A stretch of 64,000 nucleotides of DNA from contig NZ_JAVRIF010000005.1 of the NCBI RefSeq assembly GCF_031846185.1, forward strand, positions 124,001 to 188,000, read 5' to 3'. Each line of letters begins with the position of its first letter. The first letter of the stretch is position 1. Shown piece by piece: positions 1-8,786 of this stretch. The notes under the pieces were generated by a model, which saw nothing but the letters and a program-made list of their open reading frames with translations, was not told where the DNA came from and did no database searches. The position numbers and the translations under genes were made by a program. Source of the DNA: Thalassotalea_H castellviae. Its GTDB lineage: Bacteria; Pseudomonadota; Gammaproteobacteria; Enterobacterales; Alteromonadaceae.

Positions 1-359
1 TCTGCAAACGCGCGAAAATTTGCCGCTCCTCGAGGGATATCAATGGTTTGCACTTGATGGAGTGATTTACCTGTATCGGCAATTTCCGCATCAATAAATT
101 CTTGTTGACGTTCAACCATGCGATCCGCAATTTTATGCAGTAAATCGCAGCGTTGATTAACCGTCAATTTACCCCAAGGCCCTTTTAATGCTTGCCGCGC
201 ACTCTGAACAGCCATATCTATTTGTCGATTGTTTGCTTCGGCAATTTCAGAAATTTTCTGACCATTAACTGGATTAATATTGTCGAAATAACAATCGCTT
301 GCAACAAACTGTCCGTCGATATAACAGTGTAATAAGGGATGAGGCAATGACGCAGACAT
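1..359 (-). CDS. Aldehyde dehydrogenase, N-terminal part (runs off the window)
   Basis: Only the first 119 codons are inside the window; the gene continues past position 1. The ATG is at 359. The translation shows the usual N-terminal pattern of NAD(P)-dependent aldehyde dehydrogenases: an IDGQFV segment near residue 14, INPVNGQ near 29, the helix AVQSARQALKGPWG near 50-63, RCDLLHKIADR, and the segment IDIPRGAANFRAFA at the end of what is visible. That last pattern is typical of the hydroxymuconic/aminomuconic semialdehyde dehydrogenase branch (XylG/AmnC-like), which would point to aromatic or tryptophan catabolism. The subgroup is inferred from a fragment without catalytic residues. It is separated by 195 bp from the chitin-sugar genes and probably belongs to another operon. 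Confidence 0.8.
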   Translation of the reverse strand, partial: MSASLPHPLLHCYIDGQFVASDCYFDNINPVNGQKISEIAEANNRQIDMAVQSARQALKGPWGKLTVNQRCDLLHKIADRMVERQQEFIDAEIADTGKSLHQVQTIDIPRGAANFRAFA

Positions 360-554
360 TCAATTTCCTATCAATTTTGTTTTACACGTTATTAGTGTAG
401 TAGGAATTTAACTGTAGCTTTTTAATATTGATAACAAAAATTATTAAATATAAGAATAATGATTCATTTTATGAATATGTCATAAATAAAAATAATGCGA
501 GGATATTTACGTAACAATGATGTAAAACCGATAAACCTTGTACTAAGATTTGAC

Positions 555-1406
555 TCAGCTTTTACTGGTCAGATACAACTGCGCTGCCCCAAGTAAAGCC
601 GCATTTTCCAAGTCACTTTTTATTATTGTTAGGTTATTCGTGACCCTTTTATAAGGAAAGTTTGCTAGTGAACGCCATAACGCTTCAATAAATAAATGAT
701 AAGACTGCGCAACTGAACCGCCTATCACGATCACCTGCGGATTTAACACAAATAGAATGGTTGAGATCGCCTGTGCTAAATGCGCGCCAAATTGTTCAAA
801 GGCCTCGAGTGCTTTAGACTCATTTTGCGCCGCTAATTTTGCTAACTCAGCCCCCGTCATTTGATAATGCTCAGTAAAAAATTTTCCCGAGCAATAATCA
901 TCTATAGTGCCATTTAAATAACGGATCCCACCTACTTCGCCAGCACTACAATTTTGCCCAGCATATAATTGCTGATTGAGAATATACCCTGAACCAAATC
1001 CGGTTCCTAAACAAATACCGACAACGTCTTGGTAGGGTTGTGCTCCACCAAAAGCATGTTCGCCGGCAACAAAACAATTAACATCGTTATTGATATAAAT
1101 ATCACATTGATAATGTGATGAAAGTGCCGCTTTTAAATGATATTGCTGCCACGCTGGAATATTAATCGCATCAAAAACGACACCTTGCTCAATATCCAAA
1201 ATACAAGGCACACCAATAGCAATAGCATTGGTTGAGTCATTTTTCACACTGTCGATACAAAAAATAATAAACGCTAATATTGACGCTTCATTTTTATGTG
1301 CAGCAAAACTTCGCACGTTAGATTCTGCAATAACACCGTTTTGAAAACGGCCTGCGTTTATCGTTGTGCCACCAATATCTAAAGTGACAATAGAAGTAGA
1401 ATTCAT
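555..1406 (-). CDS. ROK-family sugar kinase, probable N-acetylglucosamine or glucose kinase
   Basis: This 283-residue protein is predicted to phosphorylate a hexose or GlcNAc in the cytoplasm. It has the ATP-phosphate loop DIGGTT (residues 10-15), the catalytic aspartate in NNDVN (Asp108) and the second nucleotide loop GICLGTGFGSG (130-140). Unusually, the zinc-binding part of ROK kinases is missing: the GH motif reads GEVGG (156-160), and the cysteine cluster normally following it is replaced by a stretch with a single Cys. Such zinc-less ROK proteins exist, so this need not mean loss of function. It lies about 100 bp downstream of the chitobiase gene on the same strand and is likely the last gene of the GlcNAc locus, giving GlcNAc-6-phosphate. 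The substrate is inferred from context. Confidence 0.8.
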   Translation of the reverse strand: MNSTSIVTLDIGGTTINAGRFQNGVIAESNVRSFAAHKNEASILAFIIFCIDSVKNDSTNAIAIGVPCILDIEQGVVFDAINIPAWQQYHLKAALSSHYQCDIYINNDVNCFVAGEHAFGGAQPYQDVVGICLGTGFGSGYILNQQLYAGQNCSAGEVGGIRYLNGTIDDYCSGKFFTEHYQMTGAELAKLAAQNESKALEAFEQFGAHLAQAISTILFVLNPQVIVIGGSVAQSYHLFIEALWRSLANFPYKRVTNNLTIIKSDLENAALLGAAQLYLTSKS

Positions 1407-1507
1407 AAATACGCCAATTTTTTACATCATATCATTTCAAGTCAGTTCAGAGATTAAGCCTACAGGGAAATAATGTAGGCTCAATCCAAAGCAACAAGTT
1501 ACTGAGA

Positions 1508-4183
1508 TTAGTTCACAGTAAAGCTTCTACCAGCTCTTTGACCATCTGCAGATCTTGCTCTGACTTTGACAGGCAAACTGACGGCAACCGGCTTAGCATA
1601 ACTTTGCCAATCACCGTTGGCTTGTTGGTATTCCAGTGGTAAACCCACTAAAGAGCTATTGATATGTAATTGGTTGTCGATTATTTTCGCACCAACCGTT
1701 GGAATACGATAAAACACGCCAAGCTTATCTAATTTAATCAGCTCTTTTTGCCCGATGGTATTACTAAACAACTGCCATTTTTCATCCCGTAACGCTTTTA
1801 ATTCATCCGAGAAAACGTGACTATTTTGGTGATATTTTGCCCCTTGGTAATTATATGGAACTGACCAATCGGCATGATGCCAAGCACGCTCTGCCATAGC
1901 AATCATACGAGGGTAAAGCATATATTCCGCTTGATTTTCACTGCGAATGGTTTCACTCCACACTTGCCCTTGAACACCGATAACCTTGAATTGCTCTGGC
2001 AACGGTCGATGGATAATATTGCCAGCGTCATCTTTTTGTATGCTGTCATCAATTTCGAAAGGTTGACCAGAAGTATCGACGCGAAATTCCGCATGAATGG
2101 GTAAATTATCAGGCATAAAATTAAACACGTTTTGGCTATCAATACGACGTGAAGCCCAATTATAACCACGCTCTTTTGGGTCGACTTCATAGGGAAAATC
2201 AAAATAGAAAACATCAGGAATTGATAACACAACATTCCAACCGCGATGTGCCTGCTCGCTCACCATTTTGTGCGCGCCACCCGGTAAAGAACCCCAAATA
2301 TAAGAATAAATGTCTTTAGGCATGTTCTCTACATGCGTTTCACCTAAACCATCATTCCAACCCCCCACCGAAATACCTTTACTGGCGATCATATTAGCAA
2401 CACGTTCAATAAAATGTGCTCCTAAATGTTTAATATCATTAACCTCATTCGTTGTATCAGCTACCAATGCTTGACATGCCGGTGATTCTACCCAAGCTCC
2501 AGCCGTTTCATCGGCGCCAATATGATACATTTGCAGTGGATGTTCAGCCTGATTATGTAAAGCAATTAAATCTTCCAATACTCGATCAACAAAGGCATAA
2601 GAGGACTCCAAACAAACGTTGATCGTATTGTCGTTGTAATTTTGAATCGACATATATTCGGTTTTATCATCAAAATCACTTAATAAATATTTCGTGGCTG
2701 CTACTTCATTTTCTTGCTCGATAAATCTGCGGTAACGCGCTTCCATTGCTTTGATCGCTGCACGCGAATGTCCAGGCATATCAAGCGAAGGGATCACTTG
2801 AATATGATGTTCCTTGGCATAATGTAAAATATCGAGATAATCTTGGACGCTATAAAAACCATCTCTGTCCGCTGCGTCTGCGCCACCAAGTTGTGGCTGC
2901 ATGCACGCTGTATCTGATAAGTCCATACAACGCATTCCACCAATTTCAGTTAACTCAGGAAAGCTCGGTAATTCAATACGCCAACCTTCATCTTCTGCCA
3001 AATGCATGTGTAGTTTATTTAACTTATAAGCCGCCATTTGCTCAATCAAACGAAACACCATGGCTTTATCATGAAAATTACGCGCAACATCTAAATGTTG
3101 ACCACGATAGCTATATTTCGGTGCATCGTTTATCTCAACATAAGGAACCGTAAGCGTGTCTACCGTTAATAAACTTGCTAACGTTTGAACCCCATAAAAT
3201 GCCCCCGCTTTATCGGCGGCATTAATGATAACGCCTGCATCAGAAACCGTTAAATGATAACTTTCTTTTGCCCCCGCCGTAGTATTCAGATCAGTAGCAA
3301 TATTAACCTGAACTGGCACTCCTGAAGGTGATTGTGGCACACCGAGTTTGGTTAATCGAGTTAGCGCAGCACTGATATCTCTTTCATCAAGTCCTTGATA
3401 TCTCAAAGTTAATCCTTTGGATAAATTTAACGACTGATTCTCTGTCAGGGTTATAGATTTTGGCGTTGGAATAACGCTCGCCGCTAGTGAAACGTTATCC
3501 ACTTCACCAGCTTTATTATGCTCAAACAACCAGCCTGCATCAGCGTATTCGTTAATATCATTTGGATTCGCTTTAATTTGTTTAGCAATATTGTCATACG
3601 GGACTATCCAAGGGGTGAGTTCAAGTTGAGTCTCTGGATCAATTTTCGTGCGGGTACTATCAATCACCGCAGGCGTTAATTGTGGAGCCGACAGCCAATA
3701 ATTCGGCATTAATTGTGAATGAGTTAAAACGGTTGCTGCCATCCAAATTTTTAAACTTTGTTTTTCGCCCGCCTTAAAACCAGTGAAAGCTGGTGTTGGT
3801 TTTATTTGATGAATATCACCGTTATGTAAGGCAATAGTAAAGGCGTCTGATTGACTGGCATAAATAGGATACACCTGTGAATATTGAATCGTCCATTGAT
3901 TAACAGGTAAATCAACTGGCGAAGTAAAGTGTATATAAGCACTAAAACAATACTTGATCGCTTTACCATCTTTATCGGGACAATCAGTTTCTATATTACT
4001 CAATACTTGATATTTCACCTCAAGTGAAGCGGCCATTTGATCAAGCTGATTTTGATTTATTGCCGTTACTTCATTGAGTTGTTTATTACTTTCATCCACA
4101 CTTTTTTTTGCCTGACCACAAGCAATCAAGGTGATTAAAGCAACACTTAACCCGCACTTTGCTACTATCGAACGTTTTATCAT
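1508..4183 (-). CDS. Beta-N-acetylhexosaminidase / chitobiase, GH20, lipoprotein
   Basis: This releases N-acetylglucosamine from chitobiose and chito-oligosaccharides. A start at 4183 gives 891 residues; an ATG 18 bp upstream is open too, but an AAAGG ribosome site lies 7 bases before 4183 and the protein then begins directly with a signal peptide. The lipobox LIAC places the lipidated Cys at residue 22, so the enzyme is probably membrane-anchored in the periplasm or at the outer membrane. The layout matches Serratia-type chitobiases: a carbohydrate-binding-like N-terminal domain (about 45-190), the GH20b domain (about 235-350), the TIM-barrel (about 355-760) with the catalytic Asp558-Glu559 pair in HIGADE, and a small C-terminal beta domain. 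It follows the nagP-like gene by about 33 bp, so the two are likely cotranscribed. Confidence 0.93.
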   Translation of the reverse strand: MIKRSIVAKCGLSVALITLIACGQAKKSVDESNKQLNEVTAINQNQLDQMAASLEVKYQVLSNIETDCPDKDGKAIKYCFSAYIHFTSPVDLPVNQWTIQYSQVYPIYASQSDAFTIALHNGDIHQIKPTPAFTGFKAGEKQSLKIWMAATVLTHSQLMPNYWLSAPQLTPAVIDSTRTKIDPETQLELTPWIVPYDNIAKQIKANPNDINEYADAGWLFEHNKAGEVDNVSLAASVIPTPKSITLTENQSLNLSKGLTLRYQGLDERDISAALTRLTKLGVPQSPSGVPVQVNIATDLNTTAGAKESYHLTVSDAGVIINAADKAGAFYGVQTLASLLTVDTLTVPYVEINDAPKYSYRGQHLDVARNFHDKAMVFRLIEQMAAYKLNKLHMHLAEDEGWRIELPSFPELTEIGGMRCMDLSDTACMQPQLGGADAADRDGFYSVQDYLDILHYAKEHHIQVIPSLDMPGHSRAAIKAMEARYRRFIEQENEVAATKYLLSDFDDKTEYMSIQNYNDNTINVCLESSYAFVDRVLEDLIALHNQAEHPLQMYHIGADETAGAWVESPACQALVADTTNEVNDIKHLGAHFIERVANMIASKGISVGGWNDGLGETHVENMPKDIYSYIWGSLPGGAHKMVSEQAHRGWNVVLSIPDVFYFDFPYEVDPKERGYNWASRRIDSQNVFNFMPDNLPIHAEFRVDTSGQPFEIDDSIQKDDAGNIIHRPLPEQFKVIGVQGQVWSETIRSENQAEYMLYPRMIAMAERAWHHADWSVPYNYQGAKYHQNSHVFSDELKALRDEKWQLFSNTIGQKELIKLDKLGVFYRIPTVGAKIIDNQLHINSSLVGLPLEYQQANGDWQSYAKPVAVSLPVKVRARSADGQRAGRSFTVN

Positions 4184-4216
4184 GTAATAACCTTTATCCA
4201 TTTAAAATTTAGTAAC

Positions 4217-5473
4217 TTAACAATTCTCTTTGCGATTAAATATCGGTAATGTTTTATTGGCGATCAAAGGTTTGGCCCAAAAACCTATAGAAAAAATATA
4301 GCCTAAAGTAAGATACACAACGATCATACCAATACGTAAATCGCCTGACAGATCCGCAATAAAACCTATCAATGGCGAAGCTAAACCTCCACCAACGATG
4401 CCTGTACATAAGATGCCAGCAAATGAGCCATGATGTACTCGTACAGAATTTAACGCGAGAGAGAAAATCACCGACCACATCACTGATAAGAAAAAGCCAA
4501 CCAATGGAAAAGCCAATACCGCCACATCGCTTGTGCCAAATAATGCCGCGGTTAAAGCAAGCATAGCTCCCATAGAAAATAATTTAAGTACTAGCCGACT
4601 ATCGAGTATTTTCACTAACGCTAACCCCAAAAAACAGCCTAAAGTTAACATCAACCAAAAATTACTAACGGTATTCGCGCCTACCGTCACCGGGTCTAAA
4701 CCATGGTATTGTGATAAAAATAGAGAGATTACATTAGCAACACCTTGCTCAGTTCCTACGTAGGCGGCAATGCCAATAAAAAATAATATCAGGGTTTTAT
4801 TTTTAAATAAGCCTTGATAGATTTGCCATGCACCAACTTGTTCATCGGCTTGTAATGTTACCTTCGGCAATTTTATGAGATATATAAACACTAACATCAT
4901 CAATGAAATAATCGCGAATATCCAATACATCGACAGCCACGTCATCTTGGCGGGAACATTTGCCTGAAAAAACGCAAATATTCCAGAAACGTCTTCACTA
5001 GCCATTCCTTGTACAACAACGCTGTACACCATAGGACTTAAGGCCGCAGCACCACCAAATAATAATTGCGCCATCACCGAGTAAAAAGCAAAGTGCTCTT
5101 TGCCACCAGCAACTCTTAATAACGGATTAATAGCCACTTGTAACATTGCCATGCCAGTACCAATAAAAAACAAAGAGGCCATTGCCATGAAAAAGCTTGG
5201 AGTTAAGGCGAATAAAAAGGAGCCGAATGCAGACATAATAAAGGCAGATAACATTACAGGTTTTTCGCCATATTTATCAACGAGCATACCGGAAGGAATA
5301 GACATGACACCATACGCGGCAAAAAACGAAAAAGGTAGAAAGCCTGCCACGGCTAAACTGAGATCAAAATCATTCACCAACGAAGGAAATAAAGGTCCTA
5401 AAATATTGGTGATAAAAGAAATGGCAAAAAAAATGACTAAAACCAAAATCAGCGCGGAAACATTCTTTGTCAT
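4217..5473 (-). CDS. nagP: MFS sugar:proton symporter, NagP/FucP-like
   Basis: A 418-residue inner-membrane transporter with about twelve hydrophobic segments, of the fucose/glucose/GlcNAc (FucP-type) branch of the major facilitator family. The segment PSGMLVDKYGEKPVML (about residues 60-75) is the loop between helices 2 and 3 typical of the superfamily, and GMAMLQVAINPLLRVAGG (about 107-124) is the family pattern in helix 4. Its place directly upstream of the GH20 chitobiase and a sugar kinase, with a NagX-like gene upstream, is the arrangement described for NagP in Shewanella and Xanthomonas, so GlcNAc or chitobiose import is the likely job. The symbol is assigned by context rather than by alignment. 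Confidence 0.85.
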   Translation of the reverse strand: MTKNVSALILVLVIFFAISFITNILGPLFPSLVNDFDLSLAVAGFLPFSFFAAYGVMSIPSGMLVDKYGEKPVMLSAFIMSAFGSFLFALTPSFFMAMASLFFIGTGMAMLQVAINPLLRVAGGKEHFAFYSVMAQLLFGGAAALSPMVYSVVVQGMASEDVSGIFAFFQANVPAKMTWLSMYWIFAIISLMMLVFIYLIKLPKVTLQADEQVGAWQIYQGLFKNKTLILFFIGIAAYVGTEQGVANVISLFLSQYHGLDPVTVGANTVSNFWLMLTLGCFLGLALVKILDSRLVLKLFSMGAMLALTAALFGTSDVAVLAFPLVGFFLSVMWSVIFSLALNSVRVHHGSFAGILCTGIVGGGLASPLIGFIADLSGDLRIGMIVVYLTLGYIFSIGFWAKPLIANKTLPIFNRKENC

Positions 5474-5621
5474 ACTGTTTATTATTCCTATAAATTTTTT
5501 ATCAAGCCGATAAAAGACTGTTGTGATCTCATGTTATTTTGCAAACTATGTATTGGCATTTAGCAATTAATTTACTCAGCTTCAATGCTATTAAGACTTC
5601 TACTGTCTTTCGCACTTCGAC

Positions 5622-5649
5622 AGCTTTATTGGTTAAACACAATAAAGCT
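5622..5649. repeat. Inverted repeat upstream of nagP
   Basis: The 9-base arms AGCTTTATT and AATAAAGCT flank a 10-base spacer in the gap between the NagX-like gene and the nagP-like gene. There is no strong T-run on either side, so it could be a weak terminator for the upstream gene or a protein-binding dyad for the nagP operon. Confidence 0.45.
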
Positions 5650-5672
5650 AAAGATTGATTGCGCAGCAACGC

Positions 5673-6749
5673 TTAAATTTTGATAAATATTTTTCGCTCA
5701 TATAGCCACTTTGACATCCAACCAAAGAGCACGACATGACTCAAGGCAAAAACAAACGACGCTAGCTTTTCAGGTAAAAACGTGGCTAAACCAGCGAACA
5801 TATATTGATGCAAACCTTGCTCACCTACGTGAAATAAACCGTAGCTTGCAACCCAAACCCAAGATAATACATAGATAAATAAAGGGTTTGTGCCGTAAAT
5901 AAATAATGGTGTCATTGGTTTTTCAATGCGTTTCAAATCAATTAAGTAAACAAACAGTGCTAAAACTAAACAGGCAAAGCCTGTGGTGTAAATAACATAA
6001 GCACTGGTCCACAACGCTTTATTAATTGGTATGAAAACATCAAGCATCAAGCCTAGACCAATAGCAATAACACCTAATTGCAATAACTTAACTAACGACT
6101 GCTGTTTATTTTCACATTGGCTAATGAGCCGTGTAACCTCGAAGCCAAACAACACACTCACAATAGAAGGTAAAGTACTTAATAGCCCTTCGGGATCAAA
6201 AGCGACGCCAAAACCGCTATACATATGCTCTGCACCAAGAATGAAAAGATCAAATTCTCGCACTATATTCATTTCAAGACGATAAGCCCCGTCTCCTGCC
6301 AGCGTTAAAATAAAATGATATGCCACTAAAATAAGGCAAGAAAGCACTAACATTTGTTGTCGTTTAAGCGTCAAAACAATAAAAGCAGCAAAGATGTAGG
6401 CAATACCAATGCGTTGTAACACCCCCATAATGCGCAACGATTCAATCGAACTGGTAAATGGGTAAGCATTTAACGCTAAACCAATTAAGAACATGATAAT
6501 GCCACGTTTGATAATTTTAATTCCGGCGTCAATATCAAGGATATAATCTTGCTTTTTAAACGCGAAATACATGGCTGAGCCAACAATAAAGAGAAAGAAA
6601 GGAAACACTAAGTCCGTTGGGGTAATACCATGCCAGCTCGCATGCAATAAAGGAGCATAAACAAATTCCCATGAACCTGGGGTATTCACTAATATCATTA
6701 AAGCAATGGTTAAACCGCGTAAGGCATCTAACGCTAAATAACGTTGCAT
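5673..6749 (-). CDS. nagX: NagX-like membrane acyltransferase (DUF5009 / heparan-alpha-glucosaminide N-acetyltransferase family)
   Basis: A 358-residue polytopic membrane protein with about ten hydrophobic helices. It opens with RYLALDALRG, the hallmark of the family that includes the lysosomal heparan-alpha-glucosaminide N-acetyltransferase and bacterial NagX. NagX genes travel with GlcNAc permeases and chitobiases in marine Gammaproteobacteria and Xanthomonas; the biochemical role in bacteria is not firmly known, with handling of glucosamine or chito-oligosaccharides being assumed. The start has a good ribosome site (AGGAAAT) 4 bases before the ATG. It heads the minus-strand set and faces the AraC-type regulator, with 165 bp of shared upstream sequence. 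Confidence 0.85.
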   Translation of the reverse strand: MQRYLALDALRGLTIALMILVNTPGSWEFVYAPLLHASWHGITPTDLVFPFFLFIVGSAMYFAFKKQDYILDIDAGIKIIKRGIIMFLIGLALNAYPFTSSIESLRIMGVLQRIGIAYIFAAFIVLTLKRQQMLVLSCLILVAYHFILTLAGDGAYRLEMNIVREFDLFILGAEHMYSGFGVAFDPEGLLSTLPSIVSVLFGFEVTRLISQCENKQQSLVKLLQLGVIAIGLGLMLDVFIPINKALWTSAYVIYTTGFACLVLALFVYLIDLKRIEKPMTPLFIYGTNPLFIYVLSWVWVASYGLFHVGEQGLHQYMFAGLATFLPEKLASFVFALSHVVLFGWMSKWLYERKIFIKI

Positions 6750-6914
6750 AGTAATTTCCTATTGATAATTATCACCTTACTCACCTGTGAGCGAAGTTAA
6801 TGCCATGAGATTAAGGGAATGAATAGGTTATTCTGCTATAGGCCTGTTATTAACAGATAAACTTTTCTCTCACTTTATGATACTTTTCTATCAACAATAA
6901 TAAGAGTGCTTGCT

Positions 6915-7781
6915 ATGAAGTTAATGTTTGAAAAAATCTTACCCTCAGAAAATTCATCATGGCGGTATTGGTTATACAAACTCGATAACATTGAGTTTAA
7001 TTGGCATTATCATCCTGAATATGAAATTGCTTTAACCCTAAATAGTCAGGGACAGCGATATGTCGGTGATAATATCGAAAATTATCACGAGTTAGATATG
7101 GCGTTTTTAGGCCCCCACTTACCGCATACATGGTCTTCATCGCCAGCGGTAATCGGTAAGCCTCAAAAAGTATTTGTTGCGCAAATCCCCGTTCGTTGGC
7201 TTGAAAACTTAATGCTAAGTATGCCTGATTTAGCAGACTTTAAATCATTACTTGAACTCTCTCGAAGAGGGATAAAATTTAGTGAAGATACCGTCAAAAA
7301 ATCAGCAAAGATATTCGCAAAAATGCAACAGGCCAATGCTTCGCAACGCTTTATCGGTTTACTGGAAATTTTTCAGTTAATGCTGGATGATAAAGACAAA
7401 CAAGTGTTATCGAGTAATGGTTACAATGTTTCCGTCACCTCAGATGCTTCTACCGATAAACTCGATAAAGTGATCCGTTATATTCATGAAAATTACACAG
7501 GTAAATTACCAGCAGCTAAAGTTGCCAGCTTAATACATATGAGTACCAATCATTTTCATCGGTTTTTTAAACAAAGAACTGAGCAAACCTTCACTGAAGT
7601 GGTTAATCAATTACGCATTAGTAAAGCCTGTTCATTATTAATTAACTCACAACGCCCTATTGCCACAATCAGTGACACTTGTGGCTTTAATAATATTGCG
7701 AACTTTAATCGACGATTTTTACAATTTAAAGGGATGAGACCTAAGGAATTTCGACAAATTTATGCGGGAAAACCTGTCTAA
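6915..7781 (+). CDS. AraC-family transcriptional regulator, likely of the GlcNAc locus
   Basis: A 288-residue regulator with an N-terminal cupin-like sensing half (the histidine-rich segment NWHYHPEYEIAL near residues 29-40, a pattern of sugar-sensing AraC proteins) and a C-terminal double helix-turn-helix domain (about 190-285). The second HTH and the family signature lie around ISDTCGFNNIANFNRRFLQFKG. The ATG at 6915 is preferred over a GTG at 6906 because AAGAG sits 8 bases upstream of it. It is divergent from nagX and probably controls that operon in response to GlcNAc or chito-oligosaccharides; this replaces the LacI-type NagR found with the same genes in Shewanella. The ligand is inferred. 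Confidence 0.85.
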   Translation: MKLMFEKILPSENSSWRYWLYKLDNIEFNWHYHPEYEIALTLNSQGQRYVGDNIENYHELDMAFLGPHLPHTWSSSPAVIGKPQKVFVAQIPVRWLENLMLSMPDLADFKSLLELSRRGIKFSEDTVKKSAKIFAKMQQANASQRFIGLLEIFQLMLDDKDKQVLSSNGYNVSVTSDASTDKLDKVIRYIHENYTGKLPAAKVASLIHMSTNHFHRFFKQRTEQTFTEVVNQLRISKACSLLINSQRPIATISDTCGFNNIANFNRRFLQFKGMRPKEFRQIYAGKPV

Positions 7782-7792
7782 AACGGTATGTG

Positions 7793-7826
7793 ATAAAGCG
7801 ATAAAGAGACCCCTTTATCGCTTTAT
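7793..7826. terminator. Bidirectional terminator between the AraC gene and mscS
   Basis: A 14-base perfect stem (ATAAAGCGATAAAG and its complement) with loop AGACCC lies in the 54 bp between two convergent genes. T-tracts are short, but the stem is long and its position fits a shared terminator. Confidence 0.8.
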
Positions 7827-7835
7827 TTCGAGGTA

Positions 7836-8669
7836 TTACCCTTTGGCTTGGATAAGATGCACATCTCTTTGTGGAAATGGAATAGTAATGTTTTCACGAT
7901 CAAAGGCAAGTTTCACCTCTTCCATCATACCGAAATAAACAGGCCAATAATTATCAGATTTCACCCAAGGACGAACTAAAAAATTAATTGAACTATCGGC
8001 ATGCGCTGAGACAAATATATCAGCACCCGGCTCTTTTAAAATCATGTCGTTGTCATCCACTATTTTCGCTAAAATACCTTTAACTTTAGCAATATCATCT
8101 TGATAACTAATGCCAAACGTTAAATCAACGCGTCGCGTTTCTTCAGCAAAAATATTTTTCACACATCCATTAGACAATAATGCGTTAGGGATGATTACTC
8201 GTTGATTATCAAGTGTGCGTAAAATGGTATTAAAGATCTGAATTTCAACTACTTTACCGACAAAGCCTTGCGCTTCAATCACATCGCCCGCTTTAAATGG
8301 CTTGAAAAGTAGGATAAGAATACCACCAGCAAAATTCGCTAAGCTTCCTTGTAATGCTAAACCGATAGCTAGACCTGCAGCACCTAATACCGCAATCAAT
8401 GAGGCCGTTTCAACCCCCACCATAGAAGCAAATACAATAACGAGAATCACTTTGGCAATAATACTGACAATACTTAATAAGAATTTATGAAGGGTGACTT
8501 CAACTTTCTTTTTCTTCATGCCTTTTTCAAACACCTTGAGGACCTTTTTAATAAGCCAAAGGCCAATAAAAAAGACCACTAACGCCATCAATAATTTCCC
8601 TCCCCATTGCACTGCCATTTCGCTAACAATGTTAAGGTAATGCTCAATTTTTTCTGTCGATTGTTCCAT
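7836..8669 (-). CDS. mscS: Small-conductance mechanosensitive channel MscS
   Basis: A 277-residue inner-membrane channel that opens under membrane tension to release solutes during osmotic downshock. It has three hydrophobic helices in the first 120 residues; the third carries the Gly/Ala-rich pore pattern LGAAGLAIGLALQGSLANFAGG (about 94-115), which is diagnostic for MscS. The cytoplasmic beta and alpha-beta domains follow, with FKAGDVIEAQGFVGKV (about 123-138) and the conserved PNALLSNG segment. The length is close to E. coli MscS (286). It is a single gene between a bidirectional terminator and the terminator of the iron receptor gene. Confidence 0.95.
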   Translation of the reverse strand: MEQSTEKIEHYLNIVSEMAVQWGGKLLMALVVFFIGLWLIKKVLKVFEKGMKKKKVEVTLHKFLLSIVSIIAKVILVIVFASMVGVETASLIAVLGAAGLAIGLALQGSLANFAGGILILLFKPFKAGDVIEAQGFVGKVVEIQIFNTILRTLDNQRVIIPNALLSNGCVKNIFAEETRRVDLTFGISYQDDIAKVKGILAKIVDDNDMILKEPGADIFVSAHADSSINFLVRPWVKSDNYWPVYFGMMEEVKLAFDRENITIPFPQRDVHLIQAKG

Positions 8670-8734
8670 AATTTAGTAATTCCTATGCAGTGAAGTTAAA
8701 AATAGTGTAGTGGTTACTTACTGATTAATAAACT

Positions 8735-8763
8735 AAAAAAGCGAACATAATGTTCGCTTTTTG
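8735..8763 (-). terminator. Rho-independent terminator of the iron receptor gene
   Basis: An 8-base stem (GCGAACAT/ATGTTCGC), flanked by A-runs on one side and T-runs on the other, lies just after the stop of the TonB receptor. Read on the minus strand, the hairpin is followed by a run of six T. Confidence 0.85.
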
Positions 8764-8786
8764 AATTCTTAATCGCTTAAAGTTGT

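Noticed and set aside
1874..2235. Short frames on both strands inside the chitobiase gene
   Set aside because: Shadows of the long GH20 coding sequence; no independent signals.
5100..5513. Plus-strand open frame of 137 codons opposite the nagP-like gene
   Set aside because: It lies wholly antisense to a clear transporter gene. Its Lys- and Pro-rich sequence is what complementing a membrane-protein gene gives, and no ribosome site was seen.
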